Shown: positions 10,419 through 24,396, numbered from the stretch's first letter. The stretch is DNA of 64,000 nt from Mesaphorura yosii (GCA_009869945.1 WIXG01000002.1:310001-374000); one strand, 5' to 3'. Translations and numbers: made by a program. The notes: a model not told the origin generated them from the letters alone.

Positions 10419-13400
10419 ATGGATCCGTCCACTTCCAGCCATGCGAGCCAATCCACCAGCTCAGGTCTGAGTCTTCAACTTGAGAGTTCTCCAGTTTCAG
10501 CACAATTACCGCACTCAGCGGACAACATTGTTGAGGAAGTCAAAAATGTGAAGGTAGATGATGCTGTCGCTGCCGAGCAACAAACACGACGAGCACGAAC
10601 TCTTTCCTCATCAGATCCAAGTCCTCATCGCAGTTCGAGTCCAAGCACGAACGTAAGTAGCAAAACGCAACCCCAAGATCAAGAAAATACGAAGGGGCAG
10701 ACGAAAGAAAACGAAAGTGATGATTCCAATGATTCTGCGGTCGAGACGCGAAGATTCACGCGGCGATTCATACAGAATGTGATAACCACCTACGAACATG
10801 ATGCGGAATGCGCCGGAAACCTGGCGGTGACTGCTAAAAAGTTTGGAATCCATCGGAAACAACTGGAAAAGTGGCTGCTCGCGCAGCAAAGTGATAAGGT
10901 AAGATAAAAACGTGGATATTTTAACTAACCCATGTCAAAGAGTCATGAGTCATGAGTCATGATATGAGCGAATGCAATGCTGGTGTCTGGATGTAAATAA
11001 TCCTTCTGCACTGAGCCCAGTCGTTAGCCTTCTGAGAGTTCGAGTTCATTCGCTTAGCTTTGCAGGCAACGAGCGAAGGGAGCGGATAATTGTTGAAGGG
11101 GATATTGGAAAAGATGACTGACTAATTATTTACAAAATTCAAAGTTGAAGTCAAGGGATGATAAAAACAGAGATAATGTACAAATATTATGCGTATGCGC
11201 ACACATTCGGCCAAGCCAGTCCAGCTCCACGGATATTTGCCTTGGCTTTGGGCTTCAATTTATGGTAAGAGCAAAGTCTGGTTCTGTTTCGTATTTGTGT
11301 TTAGTACATAACGACTACGGCCGTGGACTTGGCCGGTCGGTTCGTCGGTCATGGACTAGGGTAATAAAAAGAAGGAAATATTACGTTAAAGAAAATATTC
11401 ACTGGAGTACGCAACACAACAGGAACACGCATTAGGGTAGGCCAGGGCAGGAAAACAATAAACAGGCTCTCGCCTAGCGTGCCGTGGTGTGGCGTAATCG
11501 TACGTAATCCTGGCATGAGATCATTTGAAATGAACAAAAAACAGAGGAGTTAGTTTTTTGTTGCCTCTCGACTGAAAGTGCAACAAGTTGGTGGTTGCGT
11601 TGCGTGGTTGTTGCAGTTGCATTGCATTGTGGTGGAGCGGCAGAAGATTTTATGGATTGTGCAACAAAGGCGAGGCAGGCCAGGCAACAATGGGAAGTCG
11701 AGTCTCGAGTGTTGTCGAGTCGAGTTAAGTGAATGTGTGGGACGAGACGCCGACGCGGAGCGTGAGCAAGCAAACCATCAGCGCAGCAGCGGCGAAACAG
11801 CATTCCTTCGAGACTTCGAGTTTCGTTTCATTTTTAACCCTGAAGGCCCTTCCAAGTCACTGCAACTGCAGCGCAGCCACTATAAAAAATAGGAGGAAGA
11901 AGAAGGGTCTCGCGGACCTAAGACAAGGAAAGGGAATCGGGAAGAAAAGTGGTAAAGCGAGCATAATATTCATATCGCGAGCTGTTTTCTGAACGGACAA
12001 GCCCAAGTGCATTTTTTATTTCTTTAGCAAACACAAGTTTTTTAACTTTAACCCTTCCTTCGACTGAACAACAGCACAACTTGGAACTTGGAAGAAATGC
12101 GAGGGTGCATGCACAACGACGCAATGCAATGGTGTAAAGTCGAATGAGCTTTGGACTCTTGAAACTGAACCACCAAACCAAGCCACATACTTCAGTTTAT
12201 TAGCAGGATTTCGACAATAATTCCAGAGTTGAATGCATGTGTAGGCTGATAATTTTCAGAATTTCATATTAGCTCGCGCGGCTCTTTTGCGGTGGAAATT
12301 TTACATGTTTTCATAAAAATTCCGGACTTAGGACAGCCATGTAAGAGTTAAGGTCGTCTTCTACTTCTTTGCGTGCCAAATGATGATTTAGGCTCGGGGG
12401 GACGAAGAATAGAAAGAATGAGTACTTGGCAACCCTGAAGGAGTGAAGTCTGCATAGTGCAAGGAACAAGTTGTTAAAAATGACTCCGCCATCCACAATC
12501 CACTTGAGAGTTGTTCCTTTTATTATTATTACACGTATGCACGCATATAAATAACCATTAAGGCCAAGACAAGACGTTTTAGTTGACTTGAGAGGACTGC
12601 GGACGGAGACTGGGATTACTATTTTTTACTTTGCGAGTTGCAGTTACGATGATAAAGGAAGGGTACGCACGGGAAGAAGAGCTGCAGGGTTTAGTAACAT
12701 AATTTAGCCAAGCCTGACGTGAATTAAGCGGAGAGTCCTTCGCAAGCAAGACAGAACTCGCAAGGCACAGGCACACAAGAAGAAAATTGACTAGTCGACT
12801 CTCTCCTCAAGAAATCTTGCATTGCAACTTAGCAACTTGTCGTAATCAAGGTTATTCTTAGCCCCGGCCCTTCTCCACTCCGACTCGCATTACGCTCATG
12901 ATTTAACAACACCCTCAACAAGAAAGACTCGACTCACAACTCACTCGTCTCGTACTAATCCGAGATTGGATGCAACTCACAGTCATTTTAGTTTAGCAGT
13001 TCACTGGAAGCATTCGTACTTTCCGTACGTGTACCAAGAACGGAGCCTGGCACTTGGTTCCAAGAATTGACAATTGTGAACTATTAGCTGTGACTGACGG
13101 AGTTGTGCCTTTTGCCTTTTGAATTTTCGTAGATTTAACTCAAGTCAGTCGCACAATTATTCACAGAATTTAAGTTTTGTTATTTGCTCCCTGTGCTCCT
13201 CTTCGTCGTTCTCGCGTTGCTCAATATTCGGTTTGGTGGACAGGTCAGTGTCAGTTTTTTACTGAATTTCCTGTGATCTGTGATGTGTACGCAATTCCAT
13301 TTCCATGTATAAAAAAGACGTTCGTGTTGTGAGTTCATAAAACAATATGCGTAAAGTCTAATCGACTTCACTTCACTGAAAGATTACATGTGTGTATTCG

Positions 13401-16114
13401 TGTATCCGGACAGTGTCCGCACAGCGCGTCTAGCCTCCATCATACGATGGAATTGATGATCCCACGGATAAGCGAGCCTGACATTCTGATTTTTGTGACA
13501 AAGTAAATCTTCGAACTAGTGACTGACTGCATACTATTATTGAAGGGCTTTTTGATTGTTTACCATTAGCATAAAGGGAACGCGTAGATTTTTAATTGGT
13601 GCTTGGCTAAAATAGTTCATTCATTCAAGGTTCAACAGAAGTCCGCAAACATATAACACGCGCGTTCCAAATGCTACACTGTAGGCTAATTTGTCCTTTG
13701 TTTCTATTTGCTTGTAATAGGCTGATGCAGATCACACAACTGAGACTGAACCCACTCCTGTGACGAAAGAGCCTTCCCTGACATCGACTAAAGAGTCCAT
13801 ACCTTCGCATTCTGAAGTAGGAGAAACCTCAATTAAAGGTCCAAGAAGAGAACCTCGAAAAAGGAGCAAATCAATTGGGAAGCCTGATGCCTCAAGAAGA
13901 AAGCAAGTCAAAGATTCAAAACCCGACCATTTGGAAGAGCCAAGAGTTGACGACAACAATTGCGATCTTGACAGCAGGACTGAACCAGAAGAGCTAGGAG
14001 AAGAGGCCTACGATCTGAGCAAAATGAGCAGCAGTTCAATGGCTCTCAGTCTGAATCTCTCAATGAATTCCAACAGCCAGGCCCAGTCGGCCGCTCGTGC
14101 CAACAGCTTGCATCCGAATAATGCGGCCATGTCTTCGTTTGCGTTAAACAACAATCCATACCTCACCAGTTCATTGCTGCGCCTGTTTCCCAATGCGAAC
14201 CCGTTCAACTACAGCCACAGTCATGGCCTGCCACCAAATTCCAACGGAGGAGGTCTCAACAAGTCGTCCTACTCGGATCGTGATCGGCCTTCTTCAGACA
14301 GTCCGACTAATTTGAGTACGGCCAGTGGTGGCGACTCCAGCCAGCGCACAACTCCGAATAACTACTCGTTTGGACAAAGTAACAACACCAGCAGCAATCC
14401 CTTGGATATTGTCGATGAAATTGCGTACTTATACCCTCATGAGGACTACACTCTGCTCCGCCAGGCATTGATTCGGAATGAAGTGACCCTCACGAAACTG
14501 AGGAAGTCTTCATCCGAGCCAGCTCGCGGAACAAGCAAGATGTCGGACAATCCAACTAATTTGACGCTGCATGGAAATCGAAAAGCATCTCTGTCCCCGA
14601 AGTCTGTGACGTCAGCAGCTTGTGGGCTGCCGCAAGGACTGTCAATGGATCTTATAAGACAGCAGCAGAGTGAGTACTTAAAGTTGCTGCAGCAGTCCGG
14701 CTTCCCTTTGTCGTTTCCAACAAATCTCGGTTCTGACATGCCACATCCTGGATTTGGTGGAGCCACGTCGGACCCATCAAGCTACCCACCTTGGTTTCAC
14801 TCTCTCGCCACAGCCACAGCTTTGGGTTTAGTGGGGAACCCTGCAGCAGAACAATCATCAGGACCCGCCAGCAAAAACAGCCGCAACAAGAAGCCTGCCA
14901 ACTCAACTCCTACATTTGCTACACCAAAGTTGCCGTCATCGGCTTCTTCGACTTTAAATTCCAAACCAAAAACTGTCGCTGCTGCTTTGGCCGCGTCCAG
15001 AACCAGCCCAAGCAACTACCGAAACGCAAGTGCAAACTCTCCTTATTCGGACTATAACTTTAAGAACAAATTCGACAAATTGTCACCACGAAAAAGACAA
15101 CGGAGCAAGTTGCCGAACATGGCGAGCAGAAAGTCGTACTCTGCCGATGACGACTTTGTCGATCCGACGTCAATGCTCGAGGTTGTCACAACGCCTGCTG
15201 CAGGAGCAGAGTACTCGGCTGATTCCTTTGCGAAGGACATGCCGTCGTCGCAAGGTGCTGCTGTCGCTGCCTCTTCCATGAATCCGATTCACTTCCTCAA
15301 TCAACTTTTACTTCAATCTCCAGGAAACAAAAACTTATTTCCAGACTTGTCCATGGGAAAGCAGCTGGACGACATCGCAAAAGCAAAGCCCATTTTTGAT
15401 ACGAATGGAAATGGGAACGGGTTGGATGGTGGCATTGGCATTAATCAGCAAGACTCGTACAAATCTGCTTCCGATTTGTCATCCTCTTCCGACGCGACGA
15501 AAAATATGGTTTTGCACGCATTCCTCCACGACAGCGAAGTGAGCGGCGACGCACGCGCTCTGGCCAGGAAATTTGGCCTGAGTGGGCGAGTTGTCATGAA
15601 ATGGATCAAAGAAAGTAGTTCACGAGAGTCAAGACAGTTCGCCATGAATGGAATGGGAAATCACGGGTCGCCTGAAAATTCTCACGCGTCTCCACCTAAA
15701 CTATCCACTCGAATTAACGGCAACGGTGGCGGCCGTAGCAGTACCAGCCCACCGACGAATGGTGACTTGAATACTGCGACGATGGCGAAATTCATGAATA
15801 ATTTTGAGGCTGCTTCGATGAATAATCGATACAACACTCCTCCAGTAAACGGAGGCAACGCTGGACTTGGACTTGATACTACAAACAACAATGAGACTGA
15901 TTCGTACCTCCTGCCAAATGCTAGTGCCAAAAACTTCCACAAATCAAATAACCTCAACATTACCTCGTCATCTGTCAATAAACGTAAGAATTCCAAGCCT
16001 AATCAAATCTGTGATTTAGAAGAAGACGACTCCCACTCCTTCATCGATGAACCTGTCGACATGATGATGCCCAACAAACGACCGCATCTGTCTCATGCGC
16101 AGCAGGACGCCTGA
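10419..16114 (+). CDS. brk: Brinker-like transcriptional repressor with two HTH units
   Basis: Two coding exons, 10419-10898 and 13721-16114, give 957 residues; both borders are phase 0. Near residues 109-160 is a domain resembling the Brinker DNA-binding domain: RRFTRRFIQNVITTYEHDAE, then a Gly/Asn turn and KKFGIHRKQLEKWLL. In flies this fold binds GGCGYY-type sites and silences Dpp/BMP targets. A second, more diverged helix-turn-helix lies near residues 755-800 (KNMVLHAFLHDSEVSGDARA followed by ARKFGLSGRVVMKWIKES). The rest is Ser/Asn/Pro-rich, as in Brinker, with basic patches and a YDLSK near residue 257 that could be a weak CtBP-type motif. The 2.8 kb intron splits the first DNA-binding unit from the rest. 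Other CENP-B/Psq-like factors remain possible. Confidence 0.75.
10899..13720 (+). other. Large intron of the Brinker-like gene
   Basis: Runs from the GTAAGATA donor to the TTGTAATAG acceptor. It is the longest intron in the window. No coding exon recognised inside. It carries the doublet of TGAGTCA motifs at 10946-10959. Introns of this size in developmental regulators often hold enhancers; that is inference. Confidence 0.7.
10946..10959. promoter_or_regulatory. Paired AP-1-like TGAGTCA sites
   Basis: Two back-to-back copies of TGAGTCA (10946-10952 and 10953-10959), inside a short GTCATGA tandem run, 48 bp into the large intron. TGA(C/G)TCA is the consensus for Fos/Jun-type bZIP dimers. Function is untested and the match could be a chance microsatellite. 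Confidence 0.3.
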
Positions 16115-18348
16115 AGGACTCCACAACGACTTCACCATTCCAATTTAACTTAAAACGGATTGAGGGCTTTCTGCCAATTTAATAGGTAAGCAGGATTAGT
16201 TTGTCTGGGAGTCTCATCATAGTTTGATAATCTTCATGGTGCATTTGCCTGTTTCTAGATTCCACTACCTCGACTACCTGATACTTGGAAAAGTTGCGGG
16301 TGAAAAGACTGATTTGCTACCTCAACCCAACGGAAAGACTGAACGTGATTCATTATTACCTCAAATTGACTGTCAACATGAGCTGAGAAGAGAATTCAAG
16401 GCGAAGATTTCTTTCATTTAAGTGCCTGCCATTAATAGCGTTAAGAAACGACGTGATCGATATGTACGTGTTTATAATCCTGCCAATGTCAACACGCTTA
16501 AATTGTCTAACGTCATATTTATTATAGCGTTGTCCTATTGTGTCAATTTTCAATACGTTAAACATGTGGCTTTCTTCTGAATGTTCAAAATATATTCACT
16601 TAATTGACTAGTAATTACAATAAATTGCTCCAAGTTATAGTTCGTATTGTATTCTAGACTGATAGATTAATATTGACATTCAGAATTTTTCTACATGCTA
16701 GCTTGCTATTAGTCACAAGTAGCTAATAGACAAAGATTTCCCAATTTTCCTTTGTGGGGGCCATGAATTAGATAAGGAATTAAAGTTTAGGTTTAAACTT
16801 CTAAATACGTTAAGTCTGAACTTCTAAAGTATATGTTATACGAGAAAAGTGTAATAAAATGAAATGACATTTTTCAGTGCTGCGAAGCCGCAGGTCATGA
16901 AACTATAAAGCAAACCTGGTGCCAAAGCCATTAATGCCCATCGAGAGTGTCCATGTCGAATGATTCATGATTAAACGTTGGATGTCATTCTCAGGCATGA
17001 CTGTGAAGTGCTCTGTGCTGATGTTCTAGTAATTTTTGTGCTTGCAGGAAGTAATTCTCTAATCCTAATCTATGACTGATTAGAAACGGGATCTAGAAGC
17101 GCCGTATCGGCCGTATGTGCGATTGGCTAGCGAGAAGCAGCAAGGCTAAAACCTACACGCACTCATACGCTGTTTAAAATCAGTCTTTTTTTACTTTGAT
17201 CTCATTACTTGGATACTTCGATATTCGATTTCGATTACAGCTTGCCTTCAGATTCTTGTGCTCGACTAGCTCGACCATAATCATGGCGTTTCTTTCACGT
17301 GGAGAAAGCGATAAATGAAAATGACAAACGCAAGCTGTTTCTCACCTTCAGTTCCGACTGGAACGAGTAACAAGGACCGGCGACGGTAAAGCTGAAAAAG
17401 TTGTGCTTGCGACTCCCAAGAACTTTTGACTTTTATTGCGATTGAGACAATCTTAACACCTTCAATGCTCACGGAATCATCAGCCCGACGGCTCTCCTGT
17501 CCGTTCTTTGACGAACACAACTTCCGTAGAATAAATTGGTTAAAAATTGCTCTCGTCGTCACTTTGTAAACATTCACTCCTTTGACTTCGCCAGTGCAAC
17601 AATTCAAAGTGAGTTCATCCCGCGTGCTTTGTCCATGCATGCGCTTTTGTTGTCAGGCGGTGAGATACTTGTGCTCTTGCAATTAATTAATTAATTTCAC
17701 CTTATGAACGCAATAATCGAGATTGGGACCTAGTCGATGGCTTGGCCCACTGCTATGCCATTGCAGCTTAGTCTACCAGGCCGTAAACTGTGTGCTGATA
17801 TCGTTGAACCATGTATAAGTTTAATCTGACTCAAACCCTTCAATTTTTACAAACGATTATTAGCATTCTATTCTATACGGAAATGGATGTTGTACTAAAA
17901 CAACCGTACGAAGATCGTTTGATATCAGTTGCATAAACGTAAGCCACTTCCACTACAGACTAATGCACTAATGTCTGACATCCGACTATTGCTAAGAATT
18001 TTGATTCTCGTGGACTTTTCAACCCAGTGATTCTCACTAATTCTTGAATGTAATTTTGCAATACACTACGCCATTAATAGCAACTCAACTAAAGGAAGCA
18101 CTTTACAGTTGACTGTTTAAGTATCACGCACATTTTTCTAGCTAGGCTATTAAATCACAACTCAAGACTTGAGAAATGACAAGTAAACCTAGAACAAGAC
18201 AAGAAGTGAGGAATGCAAAGTGATAGTCTAATTTTGATTTTACCATCATCTCATTCGGCTTCAATATATTTATAGAATCTGACGTTTACGATTAAAATTA
18301 GTTCCAAATGGTGGAAGCGTTTCTTAAAATATTAGGGTATAATTTCCA
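16115..18348. other. 3' UTR and intergenic region
   Basis: Holds the 3' UTR of the Brinker-like gene, with AATAAA at 16619-16624 and another near 16853, then about 1.5 kb without a recognised gene, up to the stop of the minus-strand thioesterase. A 119-codon frame at 17281-17640 (-) shows no domain and is not called. Confidence 0.5.
16619..16624 (+). terminator. Poly(A) signal, Brinker-like gene
   Basis: Canonical AATAAA about 500 nt after the stop codon at 16114. A second AATAAA near 16853 is an alternative. Confidence 0.45.
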
Positions 18349-19484
<1,136 letters not shown>

Positions 19485-20414
19485 TGTTGAGTCTTAGAAT
19501 AACCCGAACTTCAAATCTCAGAGTTTCTTAATTGACAGATAAAATCACACAGTTGCAATCTCATCAAACGAAAACTAAAATAACGTGCGTGTTTTGGCGC
19601 AACAAATCAGATGTACTGGAATGAAGATTGTGTTTTCAAAATTGATCTTCTTCGAGCGCCGACTCTCTTGGCTTGACAGACAGCGTTTCTTCGTGAGTCT
19701 TGAATCTCCTGCTGAATCTTTGATGCGGGTGTTCACAGGTTTCGATTATTGAATTTCTTATTTCTGCCTTTGTCGTGACTTGACCTTTTACTACAGTCAC
19801 CAGTCATGTCTTGCGAAAGTCATGAGCAAACGGAGCATAGCGACTGAAAGAACAAATAATGCGGTGACGCGATCAAGTGCGTTTAATCATTTACCATTTG
19901 TTCAGTTAATATCCATATCCATTGCAAGTAATTTGTACTTCGTCTTAACAATCACGCCATCAAAATAGTTACTTAGCCACGTCACGAGTCATGAACTGAA
20001 TGTAAGTCAAAATAACCAACAATGAAAGAACAATTTTTGAGTTGAGGTTAGAGTTTCACGTTGAAACAGTCAACAATCATAACACAAGTACTAAATAATC
20101 TAATGTAATACTGATTATTTTCTTGATTAACAAAAATAATATTCATAAAAACAACTTAATGTCAAATAATTTGCATACTCTGCTTTGAGATTGTTTGTTC
20201 AAGGTAAACCTTTGTTATTATCGTAAAATGCTACACTATTATTGCACTAATTAAAATACGCTAATTAATATTTCGTCAGAAGGAAAATATTGTTCATCGG
20301 ATTTGTCTATTTCAAATGTAAAAATTGCATTGAAATTGCAGTGAGTTTCATAAAGCTGCTGACTGCTGCGCAGAAAACGGTTTCAGTTGTGACATTCGGC
20401 CGGCCCGGCGCGGC
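19485..20414. other. Short intergenic region
   Basis: About 930 bp upstream of the thioesterase ATG and downstream of the PCIF1 stop, both on the minus strand. It should hold the thioesterase promoter and the PCIF1 3' UTR. It is AT-rich, with no recognised gene. Confidence 0.5.
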
Positions 20415-23400
20415 CTACGTGGGCAGAATCGGAATCACACATCCGGCTGCGACCGCAGCCACCTGCTTATCAGCCAAGTGCGGATTCTGGCGTTCTGGTG
20501 ATAGGAGATCTTGCCTATCTCGTTCCCTTTCACGACCAGGTTTGTAAGCCTCAATTAGTGCATCAATTCTCTGTTCTGTTGGCTTCCATTCTTCAAATCC
20601 ATTGTCATTTTGCAGCCAGAATATGACAGTCGCATTTGATGACCTCACGGAAACTTCACTCCTTTGAGAAACAAGTTCCTAGTGTTAGAGCATAAATCAT
20701 TCAAATCATACTTGATAAAAAGAACTTACTTTGGTACCATGTGTTGAGCCCCGTGTCTGAAGTCGTGCTCAAAAGCCGGAATTGTGAGTTGTTTTCGACT
20801 CCATCTTGAATTTTCCAATCGCTTAAGCCACGGACAGTCAATATCTGAGTTGTCCTTCGACTCGGAGAAATCAGGCACAAAAATCATAAATGACATTGAA
20901 TCTTGACTTGCAGCTGCAGAAAAATAAAAAATAACAACGGGACCAATTAGAAAAGTTTACTGACGTTGGAATCTAGTTTGGGATGGCGTAACACGGTAAA
21001 GTTCAGCCAAATGCCTCAAGTCTTCATTCAACTCATTTTGCATAAACATTCCATCTCCAGAGAAAACCTCTGGTCGGAAATCAAAATAAAATGAAACTTT
21101 GAAGTCTGACTCGTCATCTTTCTCATCATTACAGTAAAGTATCAATATTTTTTGTTCTCTCTTGTTGAGTAATTGGCTGAGTGGCTCTTACCTAGTAACT
21201 CTTCCACGTGCGTAATGCTTGCGTCAATCAGTTCTTCCGAGAAAGGTGGATTCAATTCGAAGGATCCGGCAACAGGGTGAAAGTCTAGAAAAGTTCCACG
21301 CGAACCAAAGTATCCGTCGATGTCAGGGAAGGCAGAACAGTACTGACGAAAGTAGCAATTCAAAGGCGATGAAAAACATTCAAACGTGACACCAAAATTC
21401 CTTTGAATTGCTTCAAACACAGGAATAGGCAGAGAGCCTAAACAGGAGAAATGCTGATTAACCTTTAATTGCAAAGTTGCAATCTTGCAATGCTTACTTT
21501 GAGAACTGTGCGGGTGCGTAAAATCTTCACAGTACGCGTTGTATCGCTTCAACAAGGTGTAAGTTCTGGCTAAGAAGAATTCAAACTTTTTGTCATCCAC
21601 GCAATTATACCGATACACTTGCTCCTAAAGAGTGAAAAGAATGAAGACCGAGTTAGTGACAGGTTTGGCGAACAAAGATCTGAAACAGAAACAGATCGAA
21701 ACCCTTACCAATTTCTGTAAGTAGTGCGTGGTAATACGAACAGGGTGGGTGTCATTTTTATACTTCAGGATAGCGTGGTCACGATCTTGTTGACTAAAGT
21801 CGATTTGCGGATTCACATGTGACTCAATGAACTGGTAAGGTCCACACAACGTTGGTTGGCAGCGAAATTTTCCTTTCTCCTGGAATTGAAAATCAAGGCT
21901 CACAGGTTGAAATAAATACAACTTTTTAGACTCAGAGTTTGAAGGAAAATACCGGTTCGCATTCACTCTTCACGGCTTTAGGGTCAACAAATAATTTCAG
22001 GTGAGCCGTGTGAACGTTTTGCGCGTACTGCTTCGACAGGGCGCTCACTTTACGGCAAATGCCTTCGACTGATTGTTTAGCGGCGTCGTGTACATGAGAC
22101 TGACAAGTGTCTTTGAGGTGAGCCATTCTTTCCTGCAATGCGTCGTAAGGAGCCCCAGCAGTTGTCCTCAGCCACGAAAATGTTTCTTCCACCTTCCATT
22201 TGACTAGCTTCCTTGCCTCGGCTGAAGTACTTCTACAAAGGCAAGCCAGTCATGAAATCATTGGGTTGTTTGAATAGGCCTTGGAATCAAAATTGCTTCG
22301 AAATGCTCAAGAAAGGTTCAGACAAATGCCTCAGTTAATCACTGGTCGCGACCTTAAACAAAATTTCAATCTAAATTGTGAAGAGAACCTTCACGGGAAT
22401 GAAATCAACATTAAAGTCCTTGCGATCATACTCGTCATCTTTATCATCATAACCAAATCAAGTCCAAATGAGAATAGACTACTGGAAGAAAGATTTTGTG
22501 TTCTCAGTTAAAAAATACCTTGTTTCCATCATTCTCTTGCACGCGTCAGCATATTTTGTGAGCTGCTTTCTCGCGTCTGCCGTGAATCTTGGCTTTATGA
22601 CTTTCATTGGAATATCGTTCATGATCTCTCGGAACATGACAGGCGATATCATTTCTTCCGCGTTGGAGTCGTCACAGGAAGGGAACACGGGATCGATTCC
22701 TTTCTTTTCCAACACTTTCCGCTCAAGCATCCATCTGTGATTCATAAAGATAGTGATTAAACTGAGACGGAGGTTTTCAGAAGCAGCTTCGATTCCAAAT
22801 TGGCAATACCTATTGAGTGAATCCTTCGGAGCATCTATACCTTCTCTCGACTTGCAAGATTGCTGGTAACACTGTCTTAATTTGGCAACGAGTTGGCTTC
22901 TAAGCTGCTCCGTTTCAGGATGAGGTGGTAAGAGATTTGGTCGTGGAAGAGAGTTTTCGGAAGAGTATACATTTGAAAGAACTTCCAAATCCCAAGGACC
23001 CCTGCGAAATTAAATTCCTCACATTAAACCTCGTCAAATGATCAAAGCAGTCAATCGTTTGATAGGCCAAGCAAATTACACTGGAGCTGGAAGACGAGAG
23101 AACTTACATTAAAATGAATTTCTTTACGGTAGGACTCCCGACATGCTCCCCAGATGAAGCTCTCCTTTTTAGGTTAGGATTCATCTGGTGGTGTCCCGCC
23201 AGGCCGACATTTTGTATACCTAACGGGTCCGTGAGTGGATCGTACTGTTGAAAATGAATTTATTGATTAGTATAAGAGTAAAATAAGATAAAAGACTTTG
23301 GATTCAAATGTCACGCACCTGGCCTGGCTGATGAGGTCTGGGAAGAGGTGGAACTTCCCACAAAGACTCTCCGGTATTGCAGTTCCAGAAGTACCATCTA

Positions 23401-24396
23401 TTCTCCCTCTTGCTCCAAAACTTTCTCCACCCGATTTCAAGTAACTGCGGGTGCAAGTCTGTTTCGGGGCCATTTGCGAAAGGATTCGCAAGCGGCGCTC
23501 CCTGAAACAATAAATCGCAAAAATGAATTAATGAATTCCATCAGTTTAGCTTAAGCGTCCTAGTACAAAGTGAAGTTTATCATACTAAATATTAGGTTCA
23601 GACAAATGCCTCATACTAATCAGAATTGCTGTCTTAAAACAAGATCTCCATTCTCTTTTACGAAGAAAACCTTCGTAATAATGAAGTCATTAACATTCAA
23701 GACTTAATTGCGATCAGATTCGTCATCTTTATCATCACAACATGTACAATCAGTGTCCTAGAGTTTTCAGTTTCGAAGGTGGTTCGAATCAACTACGAAA
23801 CCGAACTCTCTATGGTTGGAAGCGAAAATTCCCACAAGCAATCAAGGTGAGACCGAAGTGAGACTAACTTGTGGCGTGTGTGGCACCGGTACCGACGGTA
23901 AGATGTGACCACCGCCTGGCGTCAGTGGTGGATGATGGCTGCTAGGACTAATTGGCGAGTTCGCTGGTAACCTTAACGGGTATTGAGAAGGTGGTGGATG
24001 TATAACTCCAACAGGGGGTGATTGGACATGGCCGCCATGATTATTGGTATACGGTGGGTGGTACGGCGGCTGCAGCGGGGCGATATGAGGATGAGGGTGT
24101 GAATGCGGCGGTGGTAACTGATGGTGAGGATGATGGGGTCCTATTGCAGTGATTGGTGACGGTGCGTATATTGGCGCTTGAACTGGTGGTGGGTGGTACT
24201 CAACCGGTGCGGGTGCCGGCACCGTAGTTGTTGGGCCATGTGCTCCAAACGGGATCGAAAGGCCGGGAATGAATGGTGGTGGACCAGGAAGCGTGCTGTT
24301 CAGCTTCTGATGGTTGCCACCGTAGTTGTTGGAATTAGACTGAGGCGGTGCGGTCGCTGATGAAGATACTGGTAGTGAAGTCTCCCAACTGGACAT
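20415..24396 (-). CDS. PCIF1: PCIF1, cap-adjacent m6Am mRNA methyltransferase
   Basis: Eleven coding exons, 24396-23869, 23501-23319, 23244-23108, 23001-22810, 22734-22519, 22232-21953, 21879-21709, 21624-21498, 21437-21192, 20913-20730 and 20661-20415, give 836 residues with all phases matching. The family binds the phosphorylated RNA polymerase II tail through a WW domain and N6-methylates the first 2'-O-methyladenosine of capped mRNA. A 176-residue Pro/His-rich N-terminal exon is followed by the WW domain (Trp201 and Trp224). Then come [10 protein letters not shown], the helical domain with ETFSWLR and SVEGICRK, and the methyltransferase core with [20 protein letters not shown] and the catalytic NPPF at 674-677. 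The substrate-contacting region therefore looks intact. The first ATG reads MSSWETS. Its promoter region is shared head-to-head with EPT1. Confidence 0.96.
21001..21134 (-). repeat. Intronic element, copy A, in PCIF1
   Basis: One of three related segments of about 135-150 bp lying in three different PCIF1 introns. All have the same orientation, and on + each runs from GTTCAG(A/C)CAAATGCCTCA to CGTCATCTTTMTCATCAT. This copy has an open frame on the minus strand (NDEKDDESD through LRHLAEL) that the other two have lost. Confidence 0.7.
22314..22452 (-). repeat. Intronic element, copy B, in PCIF1
   Basis: Second copy, in the intron between coding exons 5 and 6. It shares both ends with the other copies (AGGTTCAGACAAATGCCTCA and CGTCATCTTTATCATCAT). 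The middle aligns loosely around ACCTTCACG or AACCTTCGT. On the minus strand the frame [16 protein letters not shown] is followed by stops. Confidence 0.7.
23594..23740 (-). repeat. Intronic element, copy C, in PCIF1
   Basis: Third copy, in the first coding intron. Its first 20 bases are identical to those of copy B, and its end (CGTCATCTTTATCATCA) matches too. The minus-strand frame is interrupted by stops. Confidence 0.7.

Noticed and set aside
13760..13762. GTG as start of the long Brinker-like frame
   Set aside because: The frame continues upstream to an acceptor at 13720 and joins the 10419-10898 exon in phase 0.
17281..17640. 119-codon open frame on the minus strand
   Set aside because: No domain, no splice partner and length within what is expected by chance in 64 kb.
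23778..23800. GGTTCGAATC, resembling a tRNA B box, in a PCIF1 intron
   Set aside because: Flanks form a small GTTTCG/CGAAAC hairpin, not a cloverleaf.
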